A stretch of DNA of 64,000 nt, taken from contig JACDOX010000009.1 in assembly GCA_014549065.1 (NCBI GenBank), forward strand, positions 1,162,453-1,226,452. Direction: 5' to 3'. This document shows positions 1 to 10,200 of the stretch, piece after piece. The position numbers and the translations under genes are program-made. Under the pieces are notes generated by a model. It had not been told where the DNA came from. It did no database searches and saw nothing but the letters and a program-made list of their open reading frames with translations. The stretch comes from Cardinalis cardinalis. Taxonomy: Eukaryota; Chordata; Aves; Passeriformes; Cardinalidae. Every line of letters starts with the position of its first letter. Position 1 is the stretch's first letter.

Positions 1-3000
1 TAAATTTTGTTGTCTGTTTTATGTTTTGTTGTTCCTGATTTGTGGCACTCAAAGTGGGATAAGTCACAGGTTGGTACATACATACCTGTATGCCCACGTT
101 TATTAGAGTAATTCCTTACAGTCAGTCAAATATCTTCTGATTTCTATAAAAAGAACATGCAGTTTCATGTACTACTGTACATTGTTGAAGTGACATTATG
201 ATAAAATATAGCAATACTAAAAAGAAAACAATGCCTTTGCCTGATTTATATTCAGTGCAAGAAGAGATAATGGTGACAATAGTCTGTATGAGCTAGGGTT
301 AAACTTGAAAGAATATGACTAATAAAAATTTGTTTGATCAGGCGCATCTATTTCACTAAAATTTTCAAATTATTTTTTTCCTTTCTCAGCCAAGTGTTAC
401 AAATCACTTATTTCTACTCAGAAGACACTTTGCAGTCAATAACATCTTGTGGGAACATCTTGTCAGGGAGTTTGACACTTGAAGAAAAGGAAGAGTGGAA
501 GTAGGTAGGTCTGTGGCTTTTCAGGCTGCCTAGAAACTTGCTGGTAGCAGGGGAATGCTCCACAGATGGGAAGAAATCACACAGTTGTGTCCTGAGGCTT
601 ACAGGGTCAGTGACTCTGTGTAGGCCTCTTAATACATCTGCATAAGCTTATACTTTTTCATATTAATGTTTTTGAAAGTGTTTCTGATCTGCATTTGCAT
701 ATGGATGATGATGCATTAAGTCTGCAAGCTGAACTGAGCACAAAAACATGCTCAAATGAAGCAGGGAAATATTGCTGTGTAAAGCCGCAGATAAAATTGT
801 ATATGCANAATTTACCTAGGCAGTTGCTGGAAAGGAGCCATCTCTTGAGTATTGCAGCAATGGGCTTAGCATTTAAGTAAACCAGGAAAATGTGTGATTG
901 ACAAAGAATACAAAACAAAGTAATAGGACAGATCTTTAAAAGGACCTAAAATTTATCTAGCTCTGGGAATCAGTTATGTAATGGATTTTGTCTAAAATCA
1001 AGTAATTATTATATCTGATAAATCTATTTGGGAAAGACAAAGCAGCTTGAACAAGTAACACATTTTTTCTCAGATCATCTGAAACTTAAAGATCAGAAGT
1101 GTTCTATGCAGGCCTTCTGATGATATAATACATGTGATGCGCTNCATTTGATTTGGCTGGAGCTGGCCATCCTTAAAGAGCTGTTTCTTAAGGGTGTGTT
1201 ATCACTTCCAGTACACTGCATTGCTCTACACATTAGTATGGGTTGACTAGGGATTATGGTGTGCTAGAAATGGGATTTCCATTTCTATAGACACCAAATA
1301 AGACTTACCTGACAAGTCTGTTAACTGATTCTGCAAAGTTTTTGTTAATAATTGCAATAGGAGACACTGTTTTTGTCTCCTTCACAGAGAGAAATCAGAG
1401 TAGAATCGGCCTTTCTATTTTCAATGAAAAAGTTTGACATTACCTTTAATGTTTCATTCTGGGAACTCTGATTTGGCAAGATGTAGCTTGAATGTCTTCA
1501 AAATTTGAATACCAGAGAGAGCAAGCACTTTTTGCCTTGTGAGGGAACAAACTTCTGTAAGTATTAATGAAGTTGCAGGATGTCAGCAAAATGTATGGAG
1601 TTGGGCTGCATCACAGATCTTGGCTCTGTAAAAGCACTCTTTCTTTCAATGCCTCTGGGTTCCAAATTCAAAGCAGAAGACATCAGGACATGGAAAAAGT
1701 GAAGCTGGTGACATTTTTATGTGTCCTTCCACTCATGACTCTGTACATTTTCTCCCACCATAAGGTTTGTGTTGTACATTATTCTTTCTTTGGGCCTGAA
1801 TCTCTCCCTTTTCTGTGTGAGATATTTCACTTGGTAAATGCAAGCTTACTGGAACTAAAATGGATTTAAATTGCTGCAAAGTTCTAAGGGAATGACACTT
1901 TCTACTGAATAACACTTTCAGCCTTACATAACAATCATCTGAAAGTCAAAGTTGTGTCCTTTCCCAAGGACATAGTTTCAAAGCTGTCACCTGTAATTGT
2001 TGTGCAAGGAAAGGAACTAATCAAATAGATAGTGTTCATCATTTGATTTCATACTTGTTCTACAAGCTTAAGCACAGGAAATCTATGAGAGATTTATTTC
2101 ATTACTCNCTCATATCTTTACTGCACAGCATAAAGATGAATGTCTACAAAGAGATCTTTGAATTCTTTCTTACAATTTCCTGCAAGAAAGGATACCGGAA
2201 AGGTTTGTAGCTCTCCTGGGACTTAATTTCTATATATACCCGAGGGTGACTTCTGATCAAAGAAAGCTGGTGAAGATNCTTTAAATAAATGCAAACTTTC
2301 TTCCCCAGGGCCTGGCGAGGAGCAGGAGTAAGTCTATAAGAGGGAGCTGGACAGTATTATTGGTAGAGGTGCACTGGAAAAAAAAAAAGAAATTCAAAGT
2401 AACCTGTTTCCTAAATGGAAAAGGGTTTTGTTTTAACAATCCAATACAAAATTTAATAAAGCTTTGGGAAATGTCTCCATTTATTATTATTGCTGTGACC
2501 AACATGCCCAGCTAACATGGTTATGGCTGGAGTTTTTTCTGTTTTTTAGCACAGTGGTTATTTGCAAAGTTTTCATTGTGTTGATTTTAAGGGAACATCA
2601 GTGTCTGGGAGCTGGAAGATCCTCCTGATCTAAGCTTCCTGGGACCAGGTATTCACCCATATGCTGAGTGGTTGTCTGATTTCACAATTTGCATGTGTAT
2701 TCAATGCTGATGTAATAGAATTATTTTGAAATTCAGTATCAGTACTAGTCCCTCTCCTTCATGAGAAGCCAGTCCACTGCCACTTGGCTGGAGGTGGCCT
2801 GTGTGTTAATGAGAACACACACCTTGGTGTCTAACATGCCTTGGTACTTTAGCATCTTTCCCTTAATAATACAGTCAAAGATTCTCCTTGATAATTACTG
2901 TTTCTGCTTTATTTCCTTGCAGTTTGAAGAGTATAGACACATATATTAAACTATTTGTTGTCAGAAAATATTTGCAAATGGATTTAATTTAAATACTTTT

Positions 3001-3300
3001 AAATAGTCTGGATTCATAGGAGCAGAATCATTCAGACCTTAAGAAATACTCTAAAATCTAAGATATCTTGGAATTCCATATATTGGGCACATCTACATTC
3101 CACTTGAAAAACAAAACACTGCATCAGCACTTCCTTCAAATACTTTTTTCATTGAACCTTTTTGTGAAGAAGGCCTTTGGTAGTGACATCTAATTATTTA
3201 AATGGATATTGAAGCAACATATTAAAAGTTGCAGGTAAGTCTTGAGTCTTGTGTTTGCTCCTATTTGCTCTGTATATAACCTAATTTTCTTCTACTTAGG
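1..3300. other. Non-coding stretch, no gene seen
   Basis: The sequence is AT-rich and unique-looking. Open frames on either strand stay at or below 100 codons and show no recognisable domain or convincing splice-site pairing. An oligo-A run near 2379-2390 reads on the minus strand as a T-rich tract followed by CCAG, a formally good splice acceptor. The frame behind it is short and leucine-rich, so I do not call an exon. Several isolated Ns are present. Confidence 0.6.
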
Positions 3301-3339
3301 GTTGTTCAGAAATCACTAATTGATCTTGGTGTGACATGA

Positions 3340-3651
3340 AGCATTGCCAGACAGGATAGTGGACCTAGAAGCCGATTCCTTGATCGTCTGTATAAACATG
3401 ATGTCCCTCCTCGAGCCTATTCTGGAATCAACCAGCCAGCTNCTTCCAGAGTGAAGCCCAGGATGGCTGCAGGGACCTTTCCTCTGCACAAGATGAGCGA
3501 CCCAGCACAAAGCTGGGCTCAGAGGCTCCCTGTGCAGCTGCCCAGTGCTACAACGGGTACCTTCCCACCTTTGCCTACGTGTCTTCAGCTGTCAGGACCC
3601 AAAAAGGTCTTTAATATTTTACTGTTGAATCATTTTAATATTTTACTATAG
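3340..3651 (+). other. Exon-like open frame, unidentified
   Basis: This frame is open for about 103 codons after a TGA at 3337-3339 and ends with TAG at 3649-3651. The translation is hydrophilic and mixed in composition in its first two thirds (for example RSRFLDRLYKHDVPPRAYSG), unlike the low-complexity frames elsewhere in the window. A pyrimidine-rich acceptor-like site ends at 3300 and is in the same frame, but using it would include the TGA. A real exon would therefore need a later acceptor, or this is a decayed copy. There is no recognised domain and no clear start codon context. The last codons run into a 24-bp duplication at 3611-3658. An AATAAA-type signal lies at about 3918 with T-rich sequence downstream. 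It could be a chance frame, a terminal exon of an unknown gene, or a pseudogene fragment. Confidence 0.15.
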
Positions 3652-3658
3652 AATCATT
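3611..3658. repeat. 24-bp tandem duplication (2 copies)
   Basis: Two adjacent 24-bp units, 3611-3634 and 3635-3658, both begin TTAATATTTTACT and end GAATCATT. They differ at two positions. The duplication forms the end of the plus-strand open frame and creates its stop codon context. Confidence 0.85.
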
Positions 3659-3693
3659 TCTCCTTTGCAACATCAGCCTGTAAATGCCAGTGG

Positions 3694-3907
3694 CTACATC
3701 TCATCAGGGTCCCTCTCATCAGAGGATCTTCCTGCTGGTTTGAGGAAACCAGAACATTGATCTCCATACACACGAAAATGTCCCAAAGATAGGAATGTTT
3801 TGCCTCTGTCTGGACCAGATTCCATCCAGATCTTCTGAGCTGATAGGAGAGCTGACTGTGAATGCCACACAACTGTCTCATAGTCTTTATAGAGTCTAGG
3901 TCTTTCT
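3694..3907 (-). CDS. Candidate terminal exon of unknown gene
   Basis: Reading the minus strand, a T-rich tract ending TTTGTCCTATAG gives a good splice acceptor with the intron ending at 3908. The frame behind it is open for 70 codons and stops at 3694-3696. The predicted peptide is mixed in composition (KDYETVVWHSQSALLSAQK in the middle) and ends with an acidic tail, SSDERDPDEM. It has no methionine start near its beginning, which fits an internal or terminal exon rather than a complete gene. I do not recognise the sequence, I found no partner exon upstream on the minus strand, and a 70-codon frame can arise by chance in this much DNA. It converges on the plus-strand frame ending at 3651, with 42 bp between the two stop codons. 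Treat it as a hypothesis only. Confidence 0.18.
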
Positions 3908-3918
3908 CTATAGGACAA

Positions 3919-6900
3919 ATAAATAAAAATGAATGTTGTTTTTTTTTCTTTCTCTCCCCTCCTTTACCTCCCCTCCCACCTTGTTTTGCAGCATTCTTTA
4001 TGACAAGAAGGGGTGTAAAGCCAAATGGTCTTCTTGGAGTTCTGTGCTGGTGGTGCTAGTCCTAAAGGACTACAAATTTAACTGCACCTGACTCTCTTTT
4101 TAAAATTAAGTTTCTTATAGCATATTGAAATGTTGCAGCTGTTTTGGTATGTGTACCTGATGAAAACCTTTGGGTTAGAGAGGGCTGCAGAGACATGCAG
4201 AGGCTTCAGTTTAGAAGAGAATTTAATGCATTTAGGAAGTCAACAGAGGAAGACTTCTGCCTCCAATGGAGCCAGGGAACCTGAAATATATCCTTAAATC
4301 TACACTAGCTTTTAAAATAAGAAATATGTCAAATTACAATAGAGCTCTGTCAAATTGTCTTGACACATCATCCCTCTCAGGAGATTATGCCAAAGAATTA
4401 TTTAAACTATTTAACTGCAGCAAGGTGTCTATGAACAGATATCTTTAATTTTGCTGCTTTTTAACTACTGTCCCTGATTTTCCAAATATAAAAAAAGACA
4501 TTTTTAGTGTCTTGCAATTTTTTTTTTTTTTAAATACACTCATTACTTTAAAATCAAGTGAGAAAATTGAAATTCTCTCTTTTTGAATTCTCTCTTTTTT
4601 TTCAGAACAAACATTTGAGTTTTGCACTAGAAGGACTGTTGGGAATAATAGTGTTAACTTTCATGACACTTCATCTCTAGAAGGAAGGTAAAGAAGTATT
4701 TTACTCTTGGATTATTTTGAATTTTACTAGAAAGATCTCAGTGTGAGAAATACAAAGGTGGAGATCCACAGAGCTCCAGTTTGTGGAGCAGTTTCAGTGG
4801 TGATATGATCTCCATACAACTCAGTGGCAGCCAATGTCACCTTTTCAATTCACCATACATGGATTTTTAGTGAGATTTGGTTACAAAGTAATCTCCAATG
4901 TGAGGATAGCCATACTCCTTGATCCAAAATCTTTGATTAAAATAATTTCAAGGATTCTATAAACTTCTCCAAATATATCCAAACATTGATGTTTCTCAGT
5001 CTGTAGCAATTTCTTCTCTCCAGTCCCATAGCAAATAATGTATCCCAGTGGGTTTCATATCAACATTTTTGTGATGTGAAGATGGAATCCACAGTGAATT
5101 TCTTTGCTTGTTGATGAACCACCTCCACTACTTCAGTTTTTCTAGAATGCCTGAAATCTGTTACGTTTTTAACTTTCCTATGAATTTTCTGTGTTCATGG
5201 GCAATGCTTAACAAGAGAGGCATTGCTCAATATTTGTAATAGACATATAGTCCCGGACATACTAAAATGATTAAGCTATAAACACCTTTTGTATAGGCTA
5301 GAAAGATATGTTCTTTTGAAGTGTCAGTGTGATTTGCAGTATATTTATAATCCTTTCTTGATGTATCTTTAAAATTTTACTCCATATTTTGTGTTTATGC
5401 ATTCAGTGTTTTTCCTTCTCATGTGATTTACATCATAAGTAACACAGCAGATATCAGCTTCTTTCTCTCAGATGATTTATTGAAGCTGTTAAGATAATTT
5501 TTTATTTTATGTCTCTTATCCAGAGAGCTTTCTATTTGGTGCTATCTTTTTTTTCCCCCTCATATATTCTCTGTATAATATTTCACTTTAATGGAAATAT
5601 TGAAGACTTTAAGATATAAGACATATCTCTCTAAGAATCTGTTAATCTCCTTTTGGTAGAAAACAGACTTTGAACTATTTTTTATTCAACCTTCTGTACA
5701 GCAATTTTATCTAGAACATATTTCTCCTGTTTGATTATGGGGGTGTCTTGTTGGTCACTGTCAAAAGCCATAATAAAGACAAGATATTTTCATGCTTCCC
5801 ACTCATCCACTTAGCCAATAATTTTATCAAAGAAAGAAATTGTGTTGAGCTCATTTTTTTTTTGAAAATGAATTATTCTTATTACCCTCTTGTGTTAACA
5901 AATGGATNGATTACTTTATAATTTATTCCAGTATTTTTTGAGGTACTGAAGTTAGGTTGAATAATATTTAATTTCTTAGATAGACCTTTTTCCTCTGTGA
6001 AAAGGATTTTCTCTTTGTCCTCTCACCATCCTTTGGGATCTCATTGTCTTCTAACCACATTCAGAAATCAGTCCTAAAATTTCTGACCCTGCTCTGGCTA
6101 CTGCTGTGAGTACTCACAGGGGGACATTTTGTCAGGCCCTGCTGAGTTCATTATCTCTAACACTTAAATAATCTTCCATGCTTCTAATTTATCTCCTTTC
6201 TCCTTGTTACTGATTCCACAATAATCTTGGTATGATTCACTGAGTTCTTGCACCAGAAGGTACTTTGGTTTGAAACAGCTGCAGTTCTCTGAGGGACTCC
6301 CCCAAAGCCCAAGTGTCCACCAGAGCTCCACNTCTGTGTCAGTGACTGGAAGCTCCAGGCTGGATCCATGCCCTACTCTCCTTTGCTGTCCTGGGAAGGG
6401 AAGTGCCAAACTCCTCCCTGACATCCACAGGTGTCTGAGGCTTCAGGAGCACTGGTCTCAACACAATACCTCCTTCAAATCTAATATGTCTTATTTCTCA
6501 GAAGGGTGAGGGAGGCATTTGTTTTCCTTTAAAGCTAAATAATGCAGTGGCTGAGCTGGGACCCAGAGGAGAAGCCCCAGTGCCCACGCTCTCCCCAGCT
6601 CTGCAGCCCCTGTAATTCCTCTGTGAGAGCCATGCCACGCCAGGGANACTCTGGGAATGAACAGCAGGGAGGCAGAAGGGGATGGCCAGGACAAGAAGTG
6701 AGCTTGTGCTGCTCCAGTGGTGTGCAGGAAAGGAAAGGTTAGCTCATGGTCTGCTCCAATTAGTCCTGCTTCATTTGAAGACAAGAGTGGTTAAAATTTA
6801 GGAAAGTTCCTTGTGGTAGAAAACATTGGCAAATTTTGTGAAAAAATCGTTTTGCAAAGAAGAGTTACAGTGTGAAAAAATGTTTTAAATAAAATAATCT

Positions 6901-7517
6901 TGTTATCCAGCANCATGTAAGTANTNTTGTGTCATATTTGTCATGCCTTCTGACATAANAAATTTAACATTTGCTGCAAGACACATTGACTGCTGTCACA
7001 GGAGGTAGCAAAATTGATATAAAAGAGGGACAGCATATGGAAAAATATCACTTTGGGAAAGGACATAATGCTCCAATTAATAATAAAAGAAGAAAATATT
7101 TTTGCAAAGAGAAATCTAATACATTTAAAGTGCATCCCTGGAGCAGTTTGCTGTGGTTCCAAGCCTAGGTGAATTCTCCTAGGTGCAGTAATCTTTCAGT
7201 GGAATTTATTTTGTCAGGGCTATGCCAAGCAGGAACACATAGTAGATACAACGTAGAATATATAATAAGCTATAGCCTTCTCCTCCCTCTGAAATCTTTT
7301 GGCCTCATGGACTTTTGTACCAAAGACTTTATTCNTTGAAAAAGAAAGCAATATATATACTTAGGTTGGAATGTCAGAGTTCTTCCTTGCTTCTGCANCA
7401 CAGTAAAATATTTTTTTTTAATTTCCAGATTGGACTGGGTCTAAAGGCAAGTGTTGGTTTCTCTGAATTCTGGATTGGCTATAAGTAGAGCTGAAATGGG
7501 GAGGTCTCTGAAAAATT
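3919..7517. other. Non-coding stretch
   Basis: No gene is visible. There are pyrimidine-rich tracts at about 3938-3982 and T runs at about 4511-4521 and 5848-5860. The block 6540-6740 is GC-richer than its surroundings and open on both strands for 66-97 codons, but it has no recognisable domain. Ns are slightly clustered at 6911-6959. Confidence 0.55.
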
Positions 7518-7585
7518 ACTTCTTTTTGACCAGGGAAGAGGAAAAAGTCCCACTTCTTTTTGACCAGGGAAGAGGAAAAAGTCCC
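7518..7585. repeat. Perfect 34-bp tandem duplication
   Basis: The unit starting ACTTCTTTTTGACC and ending AAAGTCCC occurs at 7518-7551 and again, without a mismatch, at 7552-7585. Perfect identity suggests a recent duplication, a length polymorphism, or an assembly duplication. Confidence 0.93.
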
Positions 7586-8049
7586 AAGGTATATGAATTC
7601 AATTAAAGTGTCTAAAACTTCTCTCTCTAGAAGACCAGGTGGCTGCTGCAGGTCCACATAGTTATTCTAAAAGTTATAACAAGAGAAAATACTAAATGAA
7701 GTCTTCTGAAAAGGTGTATATTTCCTATTTCTCTAGAGGATAAGGAGAGGTTATTTCAGCTCAGGATGAGAAGGAAGTTGACCTGCTAGATCCTTGCAAT
7801 TGTTTTCAAGGACCTGTTAGAGAACAAGGAATGTGGGGTAGGATAAGAGTGGGTGTTTCACATCTTAATGCTCTGAAAAGTGTCTTTGACAGATTGCAAA
7901 CATGTGAAAAGTACACTTCTGAACCACTTTGGTGGGAGGTAAGAGAATTTTCTCAGGCAGTAAATAGTTTGTTAAGGTGAATGGCTCCAATAGGTAATCT
8001 GTGTTGATTTCCATGCTGAAGCTACAGTGAATGCTTCAGAAACCTTCTC
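7586..8049. other. Non-coding stretch before CR1-A
   Basis: No open frame or repeat of note is seen. The sequence is ordinary AT-rich flanking DNA up to the 3' terminus of the CR1 copy. Confidence 0.55.
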
Positions 8050-8133
8050 ACACAGAATCACACAGAATATGCTNAGTTGGAAGGGACTTGATCGAGTCCA
8101 GCTCCTGGCCCTGCACAGGCCCATGCCCAGGAG

Positions 8134-8355
8134 TCACACCATGTGACTGAGAGCATTGTCCAAAAACTTCTTGAATCCTGTCTGGCTTGATGCTGTGATC
8201 ACTTCCCAGGGGAGCTGTTCCAGTGCCCAACCACCCTCTGGGTGAAAAATCTCTTCCTTATAACCAGCCTAAACCTCCCCAGACTCAGCTTCAGACCATT
8301 CCCTTGGATTCTGTCACTTGTCACCAGAGGGAAGAGATGAGTGTCTCCCCTCCTC
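8134..8355 (-). pseudogene. CR1-A ORF2 C-terminus remnant
   Basis: The minus strand encodes the conserved CR1 tail, LVTSDRIQGNGLKLSLGRFR then IRKRFFTQRVVGHWN. A one-base frameshift follows near 8208-8215, and then comes the terminal segment GFKKFLDNALSHMV with its stop at 8134-8136. About 85 bp of 3' untranslated sequence separates that stop from the octamer end of the element. In the intact family this region follows the reverse transcriptase thumb. Here it is joined directly to linker sequence by the internal deletion. Confidence 0.85.
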
Positions 8356-8364
8356 TTCCCTGCA

Positions 8365-9280
8365 TGACTTCTAACAANTGGGAATTGCCTGCGCCTGTGC
8401 CCTGAGCAGGTGATGTTTAANAAGTGGCTAGCACTGATGGACTCCAGCATCTGCAAGAACTTTTTTCCAGGAGACCTTTTTTGCTGGTTCCTTGAGCAGC
8501 CTGAAGTCTGCTCTCTTCATACGCAAAGTTCAGGTTTTGGCAATTCTCCTCCTTTTAACGAGATTTTAAACTCAATTTAAACTCAATTTCTTTGTGGTNG
8601 CTGTGGCCAAGACGGCTGCCAATCTCCACTGATGAGATCCAAACTTTTAACAAGCAGGAGATCAAGGAGGGCGTCTGTCTGAGCTGGCTCCCTTAGGACT
8701 TGTTCCATAAAGTTGTCATCCAGGATTTTAAGAATCTTCTGGCCCATGTTGTACCAGCTGTGTGATGTTCCCAGTTAATTTCTGGCAAGTTGAAGTCTCC
8801 CATAGAAGACAAGGGCAGTTGACTTGGAAGAGTCCCTTAGTTCCTNAAAGAATAATTCATCATTGTCCTGTCCAGGAGGTCTGTAGTGGACTCTCATGAT
8901 GGCATCTGCATTATTTGTTTGTCCCTTGATTCTTACCGAGGCTCTCAGCTGTGCCATTGGCAGCTGTGAGCTCCATACATTCTGTCCCTTCTATTCCATA
9001 CAGTGCCACCCCTGCACCTCTCCTGCCCTGCCTGTCCCNCCTGAAGAGCCTGGAACCATCCAACAGGGCACTCCAGGCACAGGATCCATCCCACCAGGTT
9101 TCACTTCTGCCAGAGATGATGAATCTCTGGGACTGGGCCAAAGCCTGGATTCCCCTTGATTGTCCCTCTTGCTGGGTGCTTTAGTGTGGACACATTTCAG
9201 GTGTGGTGCATTGTAGCCAACACCTCCTGAGGCAGACTGAGGGATCCTGTGNGTGCTCCTTTCCCCAAGTACTGACACCC
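8365..9280 (-). pseudogene. CR1-A linker and AP endonuclease remnant
   Basis: This is the ORF2 apurinic-type endonuclease that nicks target DNA to prime CR1 reverse transcription. Minus-strand landmarks in order are: an N-terminal LKCVHTKAPSK segment (about 9205-9172) in the place of the family's LK-x-x-x-TNARS; SETWWDG (about 9106-9086) with the catalytic Glu; DRQGRRGAGVALY; VHYRPPGQDNDE; GDFNLPEINW, recovered only after a frameshift near 8805; and an SxH triplet near 8596-8610 where an N hides the expected catalytic Asp of SDH. Compared with CR1-B the copy lacks two bases near 8937-8939, which also breaks the frame. Linker sequence follows to the deletion junction. It is non-functional. Confidence 0.88.
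8568..8589. repeat. 11-bp tandem duplication inside CR1-A
   Basis: AAACTCAATTT occurs at 8568-8578 and 8579-8589. CR1-B has a single related copy at the matching place, so the duplication arose after insertion or in this lineage. It falls just after the SDH motif of the endonuclease. Confidence 0.8.
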
Positions 9281-9329
9281 CACCCCATCACTCATCNCTG
9301 GCCAGCCTGGNTTTNTCCCTTTCCNCCTT

Positions 9330-9960
9330 CCAGGCTGGTTTAAANCTCTGTCAGCAAGCCCTACCAGTTCCTGGGCTAGAGCTCTTTTTCCCCTCTGATA
9401 TTGGTGCATCCTGTCAGGTGTCAGTAGAATAGGTGTTGGGTAGATCATCCCATGGTCAACAAATGCAAAATTTTTCTGCCAACACCGACCTCGGAGCCAT
9501 GCACTGACCTTATGGATCTGCCTATTTCCATCAGTATTATTCCTTNTTACCAGAAGTGAGGAAATCACTACCTTTGCTCCAGATTCCCAATCGTCCCAGA
9601 GCCCTGAATTCTTTTTTGATAGCCCTCTGACTTTTTTATTTAATCACTGCCTCAGTTTAAACAGCTTAAACAAACCAATAGAGGGCAGTTATCAGAGGAC
9701 CTTACTAAACTGAGAGTTTTTCAGTAATTGTGTCTTATCTGAGCCCCTAGAGACAGCAGACTTTCTTGTGAGTTGGGTCTGGTCTGCATTCCCCTTAGAA
9801 GGAAATCTGCTATCACANCTCCCCTTCTGTTCCTCTTAACAGGGGAGGTCATGGTGCATGGAACAGGTGGTGCTGTTTTAGGAGGCCCCACTATCCCAGA
9901 AGGATCTTTGCCCACCTCATCTGTTATCTGACCTTCTAGTGCCAGCACCTCGCACCTCAC
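9330..9960 (-). pseudogene. CR1-A ORF1 esterase-domain remnant
   Basis: CR1 ORF1 proteins carry an SGNH/GDSL-type esterase domain. On the minus strand the remnant shows VIADFLLRG (about 9816-9790), where the family has V-I-G-D-S-L-L-R-G. The nucleophile block GDS is replaced by ADF, so the catalytic serine is lost. Next come a degenerate block with EFRALGRLG near 9600, then RNNTDGNRQIHKVSAWLRG and NFAFVDHG, and finally a D-x-x-H-like DRMHQYQRG (about 9415-9389) with the catalytic Asp/His pair still recognisable. Frames are interrupted between 9570 and 9720. Most CR1 copies are 5'-truncated before ORF1, so keeping this part is uncommon. The assignment rests on family motifs read by eye. Confidence 0.75.
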
Positions 9961-9970
9961 ACCTCACACC
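9945..9970. repeat. 7-bp tandem repeat (GCACCTC/ACACCTC)
   Basis: The units are GCACCTC, GCACCTC, ACACCTC and a partial ACACC. They lie near the start of the readable esterase remnant. Confidence 0.85.
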
Positions 9971-10200
9971 ACTGTGCTGTTCCAGCACCCCACACCTCTT
10001 CTAGAAGGTTNCAGTCCTACTTGTCAAATTCTGAGAAAGAGGGGGAACCTTTTGGTCCTGCTTCCAGCCTTCATCTTTAAAACACCCTTGGCTCGCAGTT
10101 GTTGACTGAGTACCCTGCNGGGCTCTGAGTCCACCTGCTTCTCCCCTACAATGGAGGTCTGAGGCTCCTGAGAGTTTTAGACCACAGTGTCTCTGAAAAT
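9961..10200 (-). other. Possible 5' extension of CR1-A
   Basis: The minus strand has a G-D-E/W-K-rich, then PPL-x-QN-like stretch (DEGWKQDQKVPPLSQN near 10080-10030). It resembles the poorly conserved region of CR1 ORF1 before the esterase, where a W-K ... PPLxLxNRF pattern is common. Composition also changes to typical unique AT-rich DNA after about 10200. The evidence is weak because this part of ORF1 is divergent. Confidence 0.35.

Larger units (their letters stand above)
8050..10200 (-). mobile_element. CR1 LINE copy A, internally deleted
   Basis: This is a CR1 non-LTR retrotransposon inserted on the minus strand. Its 3' terminus, at the left, begins with degenerate CACAGAAT-like octamers at about 8054-8074, followed by the diagnostic GTTGGAAGGGAC block. 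In element order (right to left) it carries an ORF1 esterase remnant (about 9960-9330), the ORF2 endonuclease (about 9220-8590), part of the linker, and then the extreme C-terminus of ORF2 and the 3' tail. Aligning it by eye with CR1-B shows a jump at about 8355-8365. The left side corresponds to CR1-B about 60757 and the right side to about 62398, so about 1.64 kb holding the reverse transcriptase is missing. Frames are broken by indels and it cannot encode a working element. The 5' limit is uncertain: homology is convincing to about 9960 and only suggestive to 10200. Confidence 0.92.

Noticed and set aside
2281..2505. Minus-strand exon behind a strong T-rich acceptor
   Set aside because: The poly-T run itself creates the acceptor; the frame after it is about 30 leucine-rich codons with no partner exon.
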